The position numbers and the translations under genes were made by a program. Below, one piece after another: positions 17,947 through 26,750 of a stretch of DNA of 32,683 nucleotides. The stretch covers positions 1 to 32,683 of the forward strand of contig NZ_JYNP01000060.1 of NCBI RefSeq assembly GCF_000934755.1. Reading direction: 5' to 3'. The DNA is from Desulfonatronovibrio magnus. GTDB lineage: Bacteria; Desulfobacterota; Desulfovibrionia; Desulfovibrionales; Desulfonatronovibrionaceae. Under the pieces are notes generated by a model. That model saw only the letters and a list, made by a program, of their open reading frames with translations, was not told the DNA's origin and ran no database searches. Position 1 is the stretch's first letter. Every line of letters begins with the position of its first letter.

Positions 17947-19470
17947 ATGTCAAATCTATCTGTATTAATTGCAGGAAGGCAATATGAAATTTCTGCTGAT
18001 CCTGTTCAGACAATTATTCAGAATCTATATCTGAGCGGCATGCTGCAGGGAATCTCACTGTGTGCTGGTGTTGGTATGTGCGGTCAATGCACAGTGCGCT
18101 ATGTAAATACCCCTCCTGTGCCTGCAAATAAAGATCTGAATTACTTTACAACAACGAAATTAAGGCAGGGATATCGGCTTGGTTGTGTGCATTTCCCGGC
18201 ATCCGGTGATGAGATTGAGTTTTTTGGCAAACCAAAGCTCTGCCAGGTTATTTTGTCTTCAAAAGCCAGGGTAGGTGCTCTGGGGATTGATATAGGGACA
18301 ACTGCCTTAAAATGGGCTGCGCTGCATGATGATGGTGTTCAGAGTATTGGTCAATGCGTAAATCCTCAGATGGGATCTGGTTCGGATATCATGTCCAGAC
18401 TGTCTTTTGCAGGTTCCAGTGCTTCAAACGCTGACTACCTCAGTAAAGTTTTAAGAAATGAAGTGATGAAGATAATTACAGAGTCGGATCCTGCACGGGA
18501 CAGGATCTGCCTTACTGGAAATCCTGCCATGATCTATACATTAATGTCCTTCAATATTTCAGGGCTTTCAGTCTCGCCATATACTCTCGATTATTCAGGG
18601 TCCTGCACCGAACAGCTTGAAAATAATGGTGCAAAAGTATATATTCCAAGTATTTTTTCTCCATTTGTCGGGGCAGATATAAGCGCTGGACTGACTTACA
18701 TTCTTGAGAAAAAAAATCCTGTCTATCCCTTTGTGCTGGCAGACTTTGGTACCAACGGCGAACTTGTGCTGGCGTTGTCCCAGCGTGAGTTTTTCAGCAC
18801 AAGCGTTGCCCTTGGGCCTGCCCTGGAAGGGGTAGGGCTGCGGTTTGGAAGCCCATACTCTCCAGGGGTTTGTCCGGGATTTGTTCTTACCGGTAAGGGA
18901 CTTGAGCCGGAAACACACTGGGATGGCAGCAGGCTATCAGGCAGTGGATACATCTCTCTTTTGAGCCATTTAATCAGGCTGGTACTCCTGAATGAATCCG
19001 GCCACTTTGCAAGTGATCTGTCTCCTCTTTGCAAAAAATTAGGCATATCCATAAAAGACGGGCGTCTCAGGCTGGGAGCAGAGTTTTTTCTTGACGGGCA
19101 CGCGGTGGAAGAAATTTTAAAGGTAAAGGCTGCCTTTACTGCAGGTCTGGCCTTTCTGTGTGCCAGTGCAGGTCTTTTGCCAGAAAATCTCAAAGTAATT
19201 TATATTGCAGGTGCTCTGGGCACCCATACCAAAGCTGCAGATCTGGAAACACTGGGCTTTTTTCCCAAAGGGGCAGCTCATAAAATAAAAGGCCTGGGCA
19301 ATACTTCCCTGCAAGGGGCACTGCTTATGGCATCAAGAGATGACTTGAGAACCGCAAATCAAAAATTGCAGGGAATGGTCAGGAATTTAAGTATGGCTGA
19401 TAAGCCGGGATATCTTGAAAAGGAATTCATCCGTCATATGATGTTCGCTTATCCCAAAGAAGTACATTAA
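17947..19470 (+). CDS. RACo-like [2Fe-2S] ASKHA-domain protein (DUF4445), short form
   Basis: Similar to reductive activators of corrinoid proteins (RACo/RamA type), which use ATP to reduce the cobalamin of methyltransferase partners. Residues 1-~95 are a plant-type ferredoxin domain with C39-x5-C45-x2-C48 and C80. From residue ~110 an acetate kinase/Hsp70/actin-like fold begins with GIDIGTTALKWA, followed by NPQMGSGSDIMSRL and, near the C terminus, YIAGALGTHTKAADLETLGF. At 507 residues it is shorter than characterised RACo (about 630): the ASKHA part follows the ferredoxin domain almost directly, so the linker and middle domain appear reduced. No corrinoid protein or methyltransferase gene is nearby, so the substrate is unknown. 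The spacing to lipB downstream is 8 bases, which suggests co-transcription. Confidence 0.85.
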   Translation: MSNLSVLIAGRQYEISADPVQTIIQNLYLSGMLQGISLCAGVGMCGQCTVRYVNTPPVPANKDLNYFTTTKLRQGYRLGCVHFPASGDEIEFFGKPKLCQVILSSKARVGALGIDIGTTALKWAALHDDGVQSIGQCVNPQMGSGSDIMSRLSFAGSSASNADYLSKVLRNEVMKIITESDPARDRICLTGNPAMIYTLMSFNISGLSVSPYTLDYSGSCTEQLENNGAKVYIPSIFSPFVGADISAGLTYILEKKNPVYPFVLADFGTNGELVLALSQREFFSTSVALGPALEGVGLRFGSPYSPGVCPGFVLTGKGLEPETHWDGSRLSGSGYISLLSHLIRLVLLNESGHFASDLSPLCKKLGISIKDGRLRLGAEFFLDGHAVEEILKVKAAFTAGLAFLCASAGLLPENLKVIYIAGALGTHTKAADLETLGFFPKGAAHKIKGLGNTSLQGALLMASRDDLRTANQKLQGMVRNLSMADKPGYLEKEFIRHMMFAYPKEVH

Positions 19471-19478
19471 CTCTGAAA

Positions 19479-20111
19479 ATGAAATACATTGACCTGGGTC
19501 TGATCAGTTATGACCAAGCTTTAAAGCTTCAGCTGCAGGCTGTTGATGAGGTTCGTACTACAGGCAAGTCCATTGTTTTTTTTCTTGAGCATCCCCCGGT
19601 TATAACCATGGGGCGCAACAGTTCACTGAACCATCTTTTAATTGAAAAAAAAAGACTGCATGCTCTTGGGGTTGAACTGATTAAATCTTCAAGAGGCGGT
19701 GACATTACCTGTCATTTCCCCGGACAGCTTGTGGTGTACCCAGTAACACCTCTTCCCAAAATAGCGGGTGGAATACGCTGCTTTTTTCATTCTCTTGAGC
19801 ATGCTGTGATAAATACATTGAAAAAATACGACATCACCTCGTTCCGTCAGCCTGATCATTCAGGGGTATTTACTGACAGAGGTAAAATTGCATCCATTGG
19901 CATTGGTGTAAAAAGGTGGGTTTCGTATCATGGCCTGGCTTTAAATGTCTGCAGTGATCTGAAGTTGTTTGATCTGATAAATCCTTGTGGTCATAAGGGT
20001 CAGCAAATGACCAGTATAGGGCTCGAATTAAGAGCGAATAAGCCTGACATGCAGATGATCAAAAGGGATATGTATCTCGAGATGAAAAAGATAACAGTCA
20101 GTTGCTCTTAA
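19479..20111 (+). CDS. lipB: Octanoyltransferase (lipoate biosynthesis)
   Basis: Transfers octanoyl from acyl carrier protein to lipoyl domains, the first step of lipoate synthesis; LipA then inserts sulfur. The 210-residue product has the RGGDITCHFPGQ motif (residues 72-83, with H79), the catalytic lysine K136 in GKIASIG, HGLALNV, and the catalytic cysteine C170 in INPCG followed by MTSIG. The ATG is eight bases after the ASKHA gene with only a weak ribosome binding site. lipA is not in the window. It converges with the minus-strand nuclease gene, leaving a 36-base gap with no recognisable terminator. Confidence 0.95.
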   Translation: MKYIDLGLISYDQALKLQLQAVDEVRTTGKSIVFFLEHPPVITMGRNSSLNHLLIEKKRLHALGVELIKSSRGGDITCHFPGQLVVYPVTPLPKIAGGIRCFFHSLEHAVINTLKKYDITSFRQPDHSGVFTDRGKIASIGIGVKRWVSYHGLALNVCSDLKLFDLINPCGHKGQQMTSIGLELRANKPDMQMIKRDMYLEMKKITVSCS

Positions 20112-20147
20112 AAGTTTTATTGTCCTGCACATTGCTGTATGTCATAA

Positions 20148-22940
20148 CTATTTTGGAGTTAAAACCCTATTGTTACGGTCTGGCACGGGGACTGTCCCTG
20201 GTTTCGGGACTGTTTCCAATTGACTTTTCAGAAACGCCTGATGCTCCCCATTATTCTGCAGAAAGTTTTGGCTTTTCACCCTGCATAATGACATAAATTC
20301 ACAGTATCTGCAGGTTTTGTTGCCTGGTTGAGCAACAGGGTCGACTATTGCAAGTCCCTGTTTTATTTCTGCAGCTGTTTCTTCAAGTCTGTTTTTCCAT
20401 TGATGAAAAATATCTGCCATGTCAACCTTGTCAAGCTTTTCAGGTGAATACAGTGTGTTGCCCTGTTTTGGCAGTTCAGATTCAGCAACAATACCATGGA
20501 ATTTACATTGTTTGGGATTAACCTGGGCAATGACTGCAGCACTGGGCTGGGTACCTGTAGCCTGGGCATATATGGGCAATTGAGGTTCAATGAGGCGCTC
20601 TGCCATCCACAGCCTTTTGATGGAGTCAATGTTTGCACCGGTCTTATAGTCCATCACTATCTGCCTTCCGTCTGTCAGTTCATCCACCCGGTCCAGTCTG
20701 GTTTTGAGTATAAGAGAACTGATGGTCACGTTTTCATCATGTTCCAGCCTGACGGTTGTAAATTCAGGTCGATCAAGCTCTTTTTGCAGCCATTGCAGAA
20801 GAACCTTCTCAAGTCTTGCCTGTTCCATTGTTTTGAACTCATGGCTTAATAGTACATGTTCAACCTCAGAAAAATTCTTTACACTTTCAGAGCAAACTGT
20901 CTTAATCAGAGAGAGCAGGTCATTGTTCTGCTCCAGTTCCTTAAGCTCTTCAAGGGAGTCAGCCTCCTGCCACAATAACATTAGCGCCATGTGTACAAGA
21001 GTGCCTCGCGCTGCATTGCTTAAGGCAAATAATGGCTCATCAAGGTAAGATGCGTTGAGTCTCAGGGATACATAGCCCTTAAACGGACATAGAGCCTGAT
21101 CTTTGAATGCCTGTATGCCTTTAAAAATTTTTGGGGATTTCAGATCATGTCCATAATCATCTATAATCTTTTCCAGTTCAGAGCGTTCTAAGTAAATCTG
21201 ATGTAAAGGGGTGAATTCAGCCTGAGGATGCATTTGCGGTTGTACGCTCTTCAAGTCTGAAAGAAGCGGACTGGGGATGATTTCCCGGTCATCCTCACGG
21301 GTGCTGTAGCTGAAAGTTACTCGCGGTGCAGATGTTTGTAATGAATTCATAATCTGACAGGCAAGCTCAAGTTCAATCATGGGCGATGCGCCAGGTGTTT
21401 TATATTTTCTCTGCAGATGTACAGGCAGCAGAGGATTGGGTTTTGCCGGAGCCGGAAGCACATCAGCATTCAAGTTCATTACCCATAAATGATCAAAGTT
21501 TAAACCGATAGCTTCCAGCATCCCGAGAATCTGCACAGGTGCTTCACTGGTTTCAGGCTGAAATACTTTCTTGTGCAGAAATTTTTCAAGGTGATTCAAG
21601 GCTTCACTAAGGTCAGATTCTTGGAGCACAATTTCTAAAGATGCCAGTTGGGACAATTCGTCCTTAAAAGCCTGAAAAGTCTGATATTCAAAGCTGTTTA
21701 AGGGGCGCTCGTCAGGCCAGCCTGCAAACTCAAGAAGTCTGGAGATGACGGAAGCCCATCCTGCAGGGCTTTGATATTCAGGCTCACTGGCAAGGAAGCG
21801 TAGAGATTTTGCAAATAAATCTGCAAACAAGGGTGAATAATGACTGCCCGAAGTGACGGCTGCATCCAGTACCCACTGTCTGTGCCTCCAGGGTTGGGAT
21901 CCCTTGCGCGTCAGAGCATCGAGGGCAGCCCTGGAGTGCATCTCTACTGCACCTCCACGGATAAATGATGAACGTAAAAGAGTGCTTAGCAAGTTAATAT
22001 CCCATTGGGCACTGTTCAGCATTTTCAGGTAGATCATGGCTGTGTTTACAAGAGGATACGAAGAAAGAGGGCTGCCAAGAGAAACGTTAAAGGCCCGGGC
22101 TTCAGGTTCTGAAAAGGATAGCAGGTTTTCAGGGTGGAAGACATGGTCAAAAATTCCCATGATCTGCTCTTTCCTGCTTTCTAAGGCAGGCACTACGATG
22201 CCGACTTTTTTGTCTGGATCATCCTGGATTATTTTCAGTGCGTGTCGGGCAACATGGGTTGCTTCATCTTCAAACTCCGGGAACCGGGTCTGCAGAATGT
22301 TGATTTGATTAACATCCAGTTTCAGTTCATGGATGGTCACACCCATTTTTGTCAGAAATTGTAAAAAGTCCTGACTGGCAGGATCCAGTTGGATAAATCC
22401 AGATAATATTAAGTGATGAAAATCAAAATCTGGACAGTGTTTCAGGGAGAGAAGGTAATCAGGCAAAGACGCACTTGTGATCAGATTTTTCTCAGTACAG
22501 GTTTTTTGAAAAAGACTTGTCCACTGAACAAATAATTGAATTTCCCGGTCGATACACTCTTGTACTTCCTCCCATGGCAAGCGGTACCGGTTAGTTATGG
22601 TTAGAGCCTTAGACGCTGTTTCAGCAATGCTGTGAAGTCCCAGCAGGCCATGCTCTGGATTAGCTTCTGTAATTACCTGTTCCCATAATATAAGTTCCTG
22701 TTCATCAGAGAGAACAAAAGGCCTGTCTTTTGTTTCTTCAAGGCTGGAAAAGATTCTGAACAGCCACGATGAAAAAGGAATGATGTCCGGAGTTTCCCAC
22801 GCGGCTTTGTTGTTTTGAAGCTGAAGCTCACCGAACATGAAGTGCAGGTGCCTTGACAGTCTGTTGGTAGCTGTAGCCAGCACTGTTCCTGATTCCATGA
22901 GCAGGGCGGCCTTAGGAAAATTGATCTCAGGCAAGTTCAT
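20148..22940 (-). CDS. AddB-like PD-(D/E)XK nuclease with Fe-S cluster motif, probable DNA repair
   Basis: A ~930-residue protein of the AddB-related 'probable DNA repair protein' family. The N-terminal part resembles an inactivated helicase (TATNRLSRHL, PDIIPFSSWL) with no Walker A motif; the central MNLNADVLPAPAKPNPLL is typical of the family. The nuclease domain shows GTLVH (residues 646-650), D753, the D764-Y-K766 core of VMDYKTG, and a downstream QLPIYAQ. Cysteines C618 and C877-x2-C880-x5-C886 match the 4Fe-4S staple of AddB/Cas4-like nucleases. ATG 22940 is taken as start; TTG 22949 would add three residues. Either way it overlaps the end of the upstream ATPase gene, indicating an operon. 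Residues ~896-930 are encoded by repeat DNA (REP-like palindrome at 20188) and are probably an acquired tail. Confidence 0.88.
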   Translation of the reverse strand: MNLPEINFPKAALLMESGTVLATATNRLSRHLHFMFGELQLQNNKAAWETPDIIPFSSWLFRIFSSLEETKDRPFVLSDEQELILWEQVITEANPEHGLLGLHSIAETASKALTITNRYRLPWEEVQECIDREIQLFVQWTSLFQKTCTEKNLITSASLPDYLLSLKHCPDFDFHHLILSGFIQLDPASQDFLQFLTKMGVTIHELKLDVNQINILQTRFPEFEDEATHVARHALKIIQDDPDKKVGIVVPALESRKEQIMGIFDHVFHPENLLSFSEPEARAFNVSLGSPLSSYPLVNTAMIYLKMLNSAQWDINLLSTLLRSSFIRGGAVEMHSRAALDALTRKGSQPWRHRQWVLDAAVTSGSHYSPLFADLFAKSLRFLASEPEYQSPAGWASVISRLLEFAGWPDERPLNSFEYQTFQAFKDELSQLASLEIVLQESDLSEALNHLEKFLHKKVFQPETSEAPVQILGMLEAIGLNFDHLWVMNLNADVLPAPAKPNPLLPVHLQRKYKTPGASPMIELELACQIMNSLQTSAPRVTFSYSTREDDREIIPSPLLSDLKSVQPQMHPQAEFTPLHQIYLERSELEKIIDDYGHDLKSPKIFKGIQAFKDQALCPFKGYVSLRLNASYLDEPLFALSNAARGTLVHMALMLLWQEADSLEELKELEQNNDLLSLIKTVCSESVKNFSEVEHVLLSHEFKTMEQARLEKVLLQWLQKELDRPEFTTVRLEHDENVTISSLILKTRLDRVDELTDGRQIVMDYKTGANIDSIKRLWMAERLIEPQLPIYAQATGTQPSAAVIAQVNPKQCKFHGIVAESELPKQGNTLYSPEKLDKVDMADIFHQWKNRLEETAAEIKQGLAIVDPVAQPGNKTCRYCEFMSLCRVKSQNFLQNNGEHQAFLKSQLETVPKPGTVPVPDRNNRVLTPK
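20217..20250. repeat. 34-nt imperfect direct repeat, left copy
   Basis: Matches 26547-26580 in the same orientation at 28 of 34 positions, including GAAACGC and CTCCCCA blocks. It lies inside the 3' end of the nuclease gene, next to GGGACTGTCCC at 20188-20198 and a decayed GGGACTGTTTC at 20206. Both palindromes belong to the family seen at 15.8-16.8 kb. Confidence 0.6.
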
Positions 22941-25900
22941 ATAATTCAACCATATTATTTTCAGGAATATTCATGGCCAGGTCAATCAGGTGGCGGTGGT
23001 GAGTAAAGAAAAACACCTGGGTTTTATCTGCCATTTGCGAAAGAGTAGAGAGTGTCCTGGAGGATCGTTCATTATCAAAATGGACCAGAATATCATCTGC
23101 CATAAAGGGAAAAGCAGGATTTTCATCAAGATATCTGTAAATACCGCTGAGACGCAGGGCCAGAAACAACTGGTCCCGGGTTCCATCGCTGAGCTCTTCC
23201 ACCAGCAGTCCTGATCCTGATGGTTTTACAGCCTTGATAACCGGCTCGCCTTTTTCATCATAATCAGCCATGATGCTCTTGAAGGCCCCAAGAGTAATCT
23301 CTTGAAAAATTTGTCCTGCTTTTTCCAGAACTGGTCCCTGATTGGCTGATCTGTATCGCTCAATTTCAGCAGCCATGATGTCAGATGCCAGTTTCAGAGT
23401 CACATAGTGCTGGACATTGTCTTCGAGAATAGCTTTTTGTTCAGCAATCTGCTGCTCCAGTTCAGGTACATCTGATGAGCCATCCATGCTTTTGAGTTTC
23501 AATTCATTTTCTGTAATTTTTATGATCAACGGTTCTAACTGGGATTTTTTTTCAGCCCGGTGATCTTTGATTCCGGAAATAATGCCTGAAAGCTCATCAA
23601 TATCAAACTCCAAAGCTTTAGCCATAAACTGTTTCAGGGATTCTCCGGCTGAAAGTTCACGCAATTGGGAGCTTAAATGTTTAAGCTCAGATTCAAGTTC
23701 TTTTTTGAGAGCTGATTTATGTTCCACATCGGGAAGTTCAACAGGATCTGAGACCATGGCTTCCTGCATCAGAATTGCAAGTTCACCATTGAGTACTCGT
23801 ATCTCTTTATTAGCCTGAGTGCTTTTTTGCTGGACCTCCTGAAGCCGGGTCTCCAGGTCCTTTTTCCGGCGCAGCTGTTCCTGCTCAGATTTGAGAGTCT
23901 GGTATATGTTGCCAAGTATCATCTCTGGAGCACTGGAAGTTTCATCACTCAGACCTGTCTGCTCTAAGAGATCACTGGTCTGCCGGGCAAATTCGCTGCA
24001 TTTTTTCTCTTCACCCTGTTTTTGAGTCTTAAGTTTGTCAATTTGAGTCAGCGCCTGAAATATTTCCTGGCGGATACTAATTTCATCACGGGCCTCCTCT
24101 GGATCCTGCCCGGGATCAATATTCAGCCTCGACATGGTCTTATGCCATTTTGCCTGATTTTTTTCCAGCTGACCTGTCAGCTCATCTTTTTTTTGCTCAA
24201 GCTTGCGCAGTTTTTTTTGAATATTATTTTGATGGTATTCAAGGTTCTGTTTGTCAGTAACAAGTTTCTGAGCATTTTCACGAACAGTACTTAGCAAAAG
24301 CGACAAGCTTTCAAGTTGAATATCATCCGGAATTTTCTGGTCCATATCGCGCATTTTTTGAGCAGCATCTGTTGTGATTGTCTGTATCTGGTTCTGGACT
24401 GTTTGCATATCTAAAGATTTGCTGTGCAGATCTTGAGCCTGGATCAGTATTTCCTTGACCTTAGAAGTCCAGGCACCCATTTCTCTCGGGGAAAGGGGGC
24501 TGATTTTTAAAGGGGTCCAGAGCTCTGTCCATTCTGTCATAGCCTGCTGGTATTCAAGCTCTTTCTGGTGCAGAGCAGCCTCCTGACGGTGCTTTGTATT
24601 TTGAAGGTTTTGAATTTCAAGCAAAAGACCGGCCCTGGAAGCCACCTGATCAGCATTTTTCAGCAAAGTGTCAGCGATTTCATCTGCGCGTGAAATGGAG
24701 TACTCAAACCCTGTACTTAAATTATCAGCACCTGTAACATCAAGAAATTTCCGTTTTTTTTCCTGCTCCTGGATATTGTTGAGCCATATGGATTTTATGA
24801 TTTCCCAGCCCTGGGACCTGAGCGCTCTGGCTTTGCTTAAAGCGTCAGGGTCTGGCAGGCTCTGGTCCGGGTCCAGGCTGTTAAGGCGCCATTGAACCTG
24901 TTCCATGCGTTGCTCAGTGTCGTTCATTTCCTTTAGAGCGTAGTCCATGTCCTGCCGGGCCTGTGTAATTTTCTGGTCATGAACATCAATGGTTTCTGCC
25001 AGGGGCAGGGTGAGTTCTGTCAGTTGTTCAAGATCACCATCCCATAGCTGCAGCGTCTTTAAATCATTATTTATACGTGTTGTGAGTTTCTTAATTCTGG
25101 ACTGAGCCTGCTTTTGCTGATCCTGCAGTTCCCGGGCCCTGGACAGGCTGTCCGACAGAGAGTCCAATTGTTTTATGTCCGGCACAGAAGGGAAACTATC
25201 AAGTTGCTGGCTGCAGGTGGTCTGGTCTTGTTGTGTTTCCTGGATATCGCGCGCAATCTGGTCCAGGCTTTCAGTATTCATGGCAAGATCCTTGACCAGC
25301 TTTTCCACTGCCCGCACCTGTCTGTGGTCAATCCTGAACTCCTCTGTGTTGAAATCGTCAATCTGTCTTGAGAGAAAAGCTGATTTTTCCTCCAGAAGCT
25401 TTGTTTGCAGATTTATTTCCAGTTCAATGGATGAAATATTTTCTCTGGAATCGGAAATGCCGGAAATTTTTTGATACAGGTGCTCTATTGCGGGAGCAAG
25501 TCCAATGATATGATTATTGACTGTCAGGCTGGAAAGTTGCCGGGAATATTCATGGGCATCCTTTTCCAGGTTGTCCTTATCCTGGATCAGACTATTTATT
25601 CGGGTCTGGATTCTCGTGCGCTTAGATGTAAAATCCGAGCTGAGTTTCGGGATATTAATCAAATCGGCAAGCTGTCCGCTGATGTGGGTATGTTTTGATA
25701 TATGGGGCAAAGCCTTGTAGATCCTGTCATATCCGTGCAGCTTTGCCTCAAGATCACTTATTTCCTGTTCCAGGGCCTGTCTGTCTTTGTAGAGGTCTGA
25801 AAGTATGGATTTAATTTTATTCCAGTCTTCAGGCCTGGTGGTTTTGTCCATAAGTTTTTTATTCAGTTCGCTGATGTTTTGAATATTCTGCCAGACTGGC

Positions 25901-26439
25901 CTGGAATGAGCCCTTGGCTTGAATAGAGCATCAGCCTGCCTGCGCAGGGTATCAAGGACTGATCTGAGGCTGTTTACACCTGATGCAGCCGCAAACAGAG
26001 TCTCACCGAGATGTCCACCAGCCTTGAATATTTCCTGCGCGCCATGCCGTACGTTTTCATGGTCCAGGCCAAACATGTTGGCATACATATCCCGGCTCAG
26101 ACCAGACATAATGCGGTTCAAAGTTTCGGGCAGCACGGCCTGACCATTTTGATCCACAAGATCGTTGGTCTTGCGCTTAAACCTTGTCAAATCATAAATA
26201 GTTCCTGAGTGAGCTTTAATTTCCATTCTTACAGCAAGATCTTTGTAGGAATGCACAAAAGCGTCAGGAGAAGTATGGCCAAATCCAAAAAAGAATGCAT
26301 CTAAGGCACGCATGACAGTACTTTTACCAGCCTCATTGGGCCCGAAAATAATATTCAGCTTTTTGTCCTGACCGGTAAAATCAATGGTTTTGTCTGTGAA
26401 ATGCCCGTATGCCTGCAGGACTATCTTGTTGATTCTCAT
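22927..26439 (-). CDS. YhaN/SMC-like AAA ATPase
   Basis: A 1170-residue ABC/SMC-type ATPase of the YhaN family (COG4717-like). The Walker A motif GPNEAGKST is at residues 33-41, within an N-terminal half that includes MFGLDHENVRHGAQEIFKAG, typical of YhaN. About residues 190-1020 are long heptad-rich, charged coiled-coil segments with no CxxC zinc hook. The C-terminal half has the ABC signature LSDGTRDQ (~1083), Walker B FMADDILVHFD (~1112-1122) and a switch histidine region THHRH (~1147). Such ATPases usually work with an Mre11/SbcD-like exonuclease (YhaO). None is present here; instead the gene overlaps an AddB-like nuclease gene downstream, which suggests the two act together on DNA ends. 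Confidence 0.9.
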   Translation of the reverse strand: MRINKIVLQAYGHFTDKTIDFTGQDKKLNIIFGPNEAGKSTVMRALDAFFFGFGHTSPDAFVHSYKDLAVRMEIKAHSGTIYDLTRFKRKTNDLVDQNGQAVLPETLNRIMSGLSRDMYANMFGLDHENVRHGAQEIFKAGGHLGETLFAAASGVNSLRSVLDTLRRQADALFKPRAHSRPVWQNIQNISELNKKLMDKTTRPEDWNKIKSILSDLYKDRQALEQEISDLEAKLHGYDRIYKALPHISKHTHISGQLADLINIPKLSSDFTSKRTRIQTRINSLIQDKDNLEKDAHEYSRQLSSLTVNNHIIGLAPAIEHLYQKISGISDSRENISSIELEINLQTKLLEEKSAFLSRQIDDFNTEEFRIDHRQVRAVEKLVKDLAMNTESLDQIARDIQETQQDQTTCSQQLDSFPSVPDIKQLDSLSDSLSRARELQDQQKQAQSRIKKLTTRINNDLKTLQLWDGDLEQLTELTLPLAETIDVHDQKITQARQDMDYALKEMNDTEQRMEQVQWRLNSLDPDQSLPDPDALSKARALRSQGWEIIKSIWLNNIQEQEKKRKFLDVTGADNLSTGFEYSISRADEIADTLLKNADQVASRAGLLLEIQNLQNTKHRQEAALHQKELEYQQAMTEWTELWTPLKISPLSPREMGAWTSKVKEILIQAQDLHSKSLDMQTVQNQIQTITTDAAQKMRDMDQKIPDDIQLESLSLLLSTVRENAQKLVTDKQNLEYHQNNIQKKLRKLEQKKDELTGQLEKNQAKWHKTMSRLNIDPGQDPEEARDEISIRQEIFQALTQIDKLKTQKQGEEKKCSEFARQTSDLLEQTGLSDETSSAPEMILGNIYQTLKSEQEQLRRKKDLETRLQEVQQKSTQANKEIRVLNGELAILMQEAMVSDPVELPDVEHKSALKKELESELKHLSSQLRELSAGESLKQFMAKALEFDIDELSGIISGIKDHRAEKKSQLEPLIIKITENELKLKSMDGSSDVPELEQQIAEQKAILEDNVQHYVTLKLASDIMAAEIERYRSANQGPVLEKAGQIFQEITLGAFKSIMADYDEKGEPVIKAVKPSGSGLLVEELSDGTRDQLFLALRLSGIYRYLDENPAFPFMADDILVHFDNERSSRTLSTLSQMADKTQVFFFTHHRHLIDLAMNIPENNMVELYELA

Positions 26440-26463
26440 AAAGAAGGGATCCTTGCTTGAGAG

Positions 26464-26501
26464 TTCTTCGTTCCTGGTTCTTCGTTATTTGTTCCTGGTT
26501 G
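26464..26501. repeat. Imperfect heptamer tandem repeat
   Basis: Five consecutive 7-base units read TTCTTCG, TTCCTGG, TTCTTCG, TTATTTG, TTCCTGG, then TTG. The array starts 25 bases upstream of the ATPase start codon, so it lies in that gene's leader or promoter. Confidence 0.65.
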
Positions 26502-26546
26502 CAAGAAATAAAGTCAATAAATTTAAGCAGATACCTGGTCTGGCCC

Positions 26547-26580
26547 CAATCTACTTTTTAGAAACGCATAATACTCCCCA
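26547..26580. repeat. 34-nt imperfect direct repeat, right copy
   Basis: Pairs with 20217-20250 (28/34 identical, same orientation). Together the two copies lie just outside, or at the very end of, the ATPase-nuclease gene pair. Confidence 0.6.
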
Positions 26581-26750
26581 ACAACAATTACTTTTCTTTG
26601 TAATAAATTGCAAATTAAGATCATTTAGAATACAAGCAAATTGAACGCTTTTCAAGTAGTGCAGGCAGTAAAAATTAAGCACTTTGCAGGTTAAATCCCG
26701 GTCCGTGCAAGAGAGATGCTGACAATGTACAAACAAGGAGGTAGTGTTTT

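Larger units (their letters stand above)
26440..26750. other. Divergent intergenic region between ATPase (-) and lactate permease (+)
   Basis: This 311-base interval must hold promoters for both directions, but I could not identify convincing -35/-10 pairs. It contains a heptamer array at 26464-26501, the right copy of the 34-nt repeat at 26547-26580, and the lctP ribosome binding site AAGGAGGT about 26735-26742. The segment 26585-26690 is AT-rich. Confidence 0.6.

Noticed and set aside
20496-21048. Plus-strand frames of 114-117 codons within the nuclease gene
   Set aside because: Antisense to a confidently identified coding region, with low-complexity serine/cysteine-rich translations.
26641-26675. 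TTGAAC followed by AT-rich DNA as a lctP promoter
   Set aside because: No -10 hexamer at suitable spacing (nearest candidates are 19-22 bases away and poor matches).
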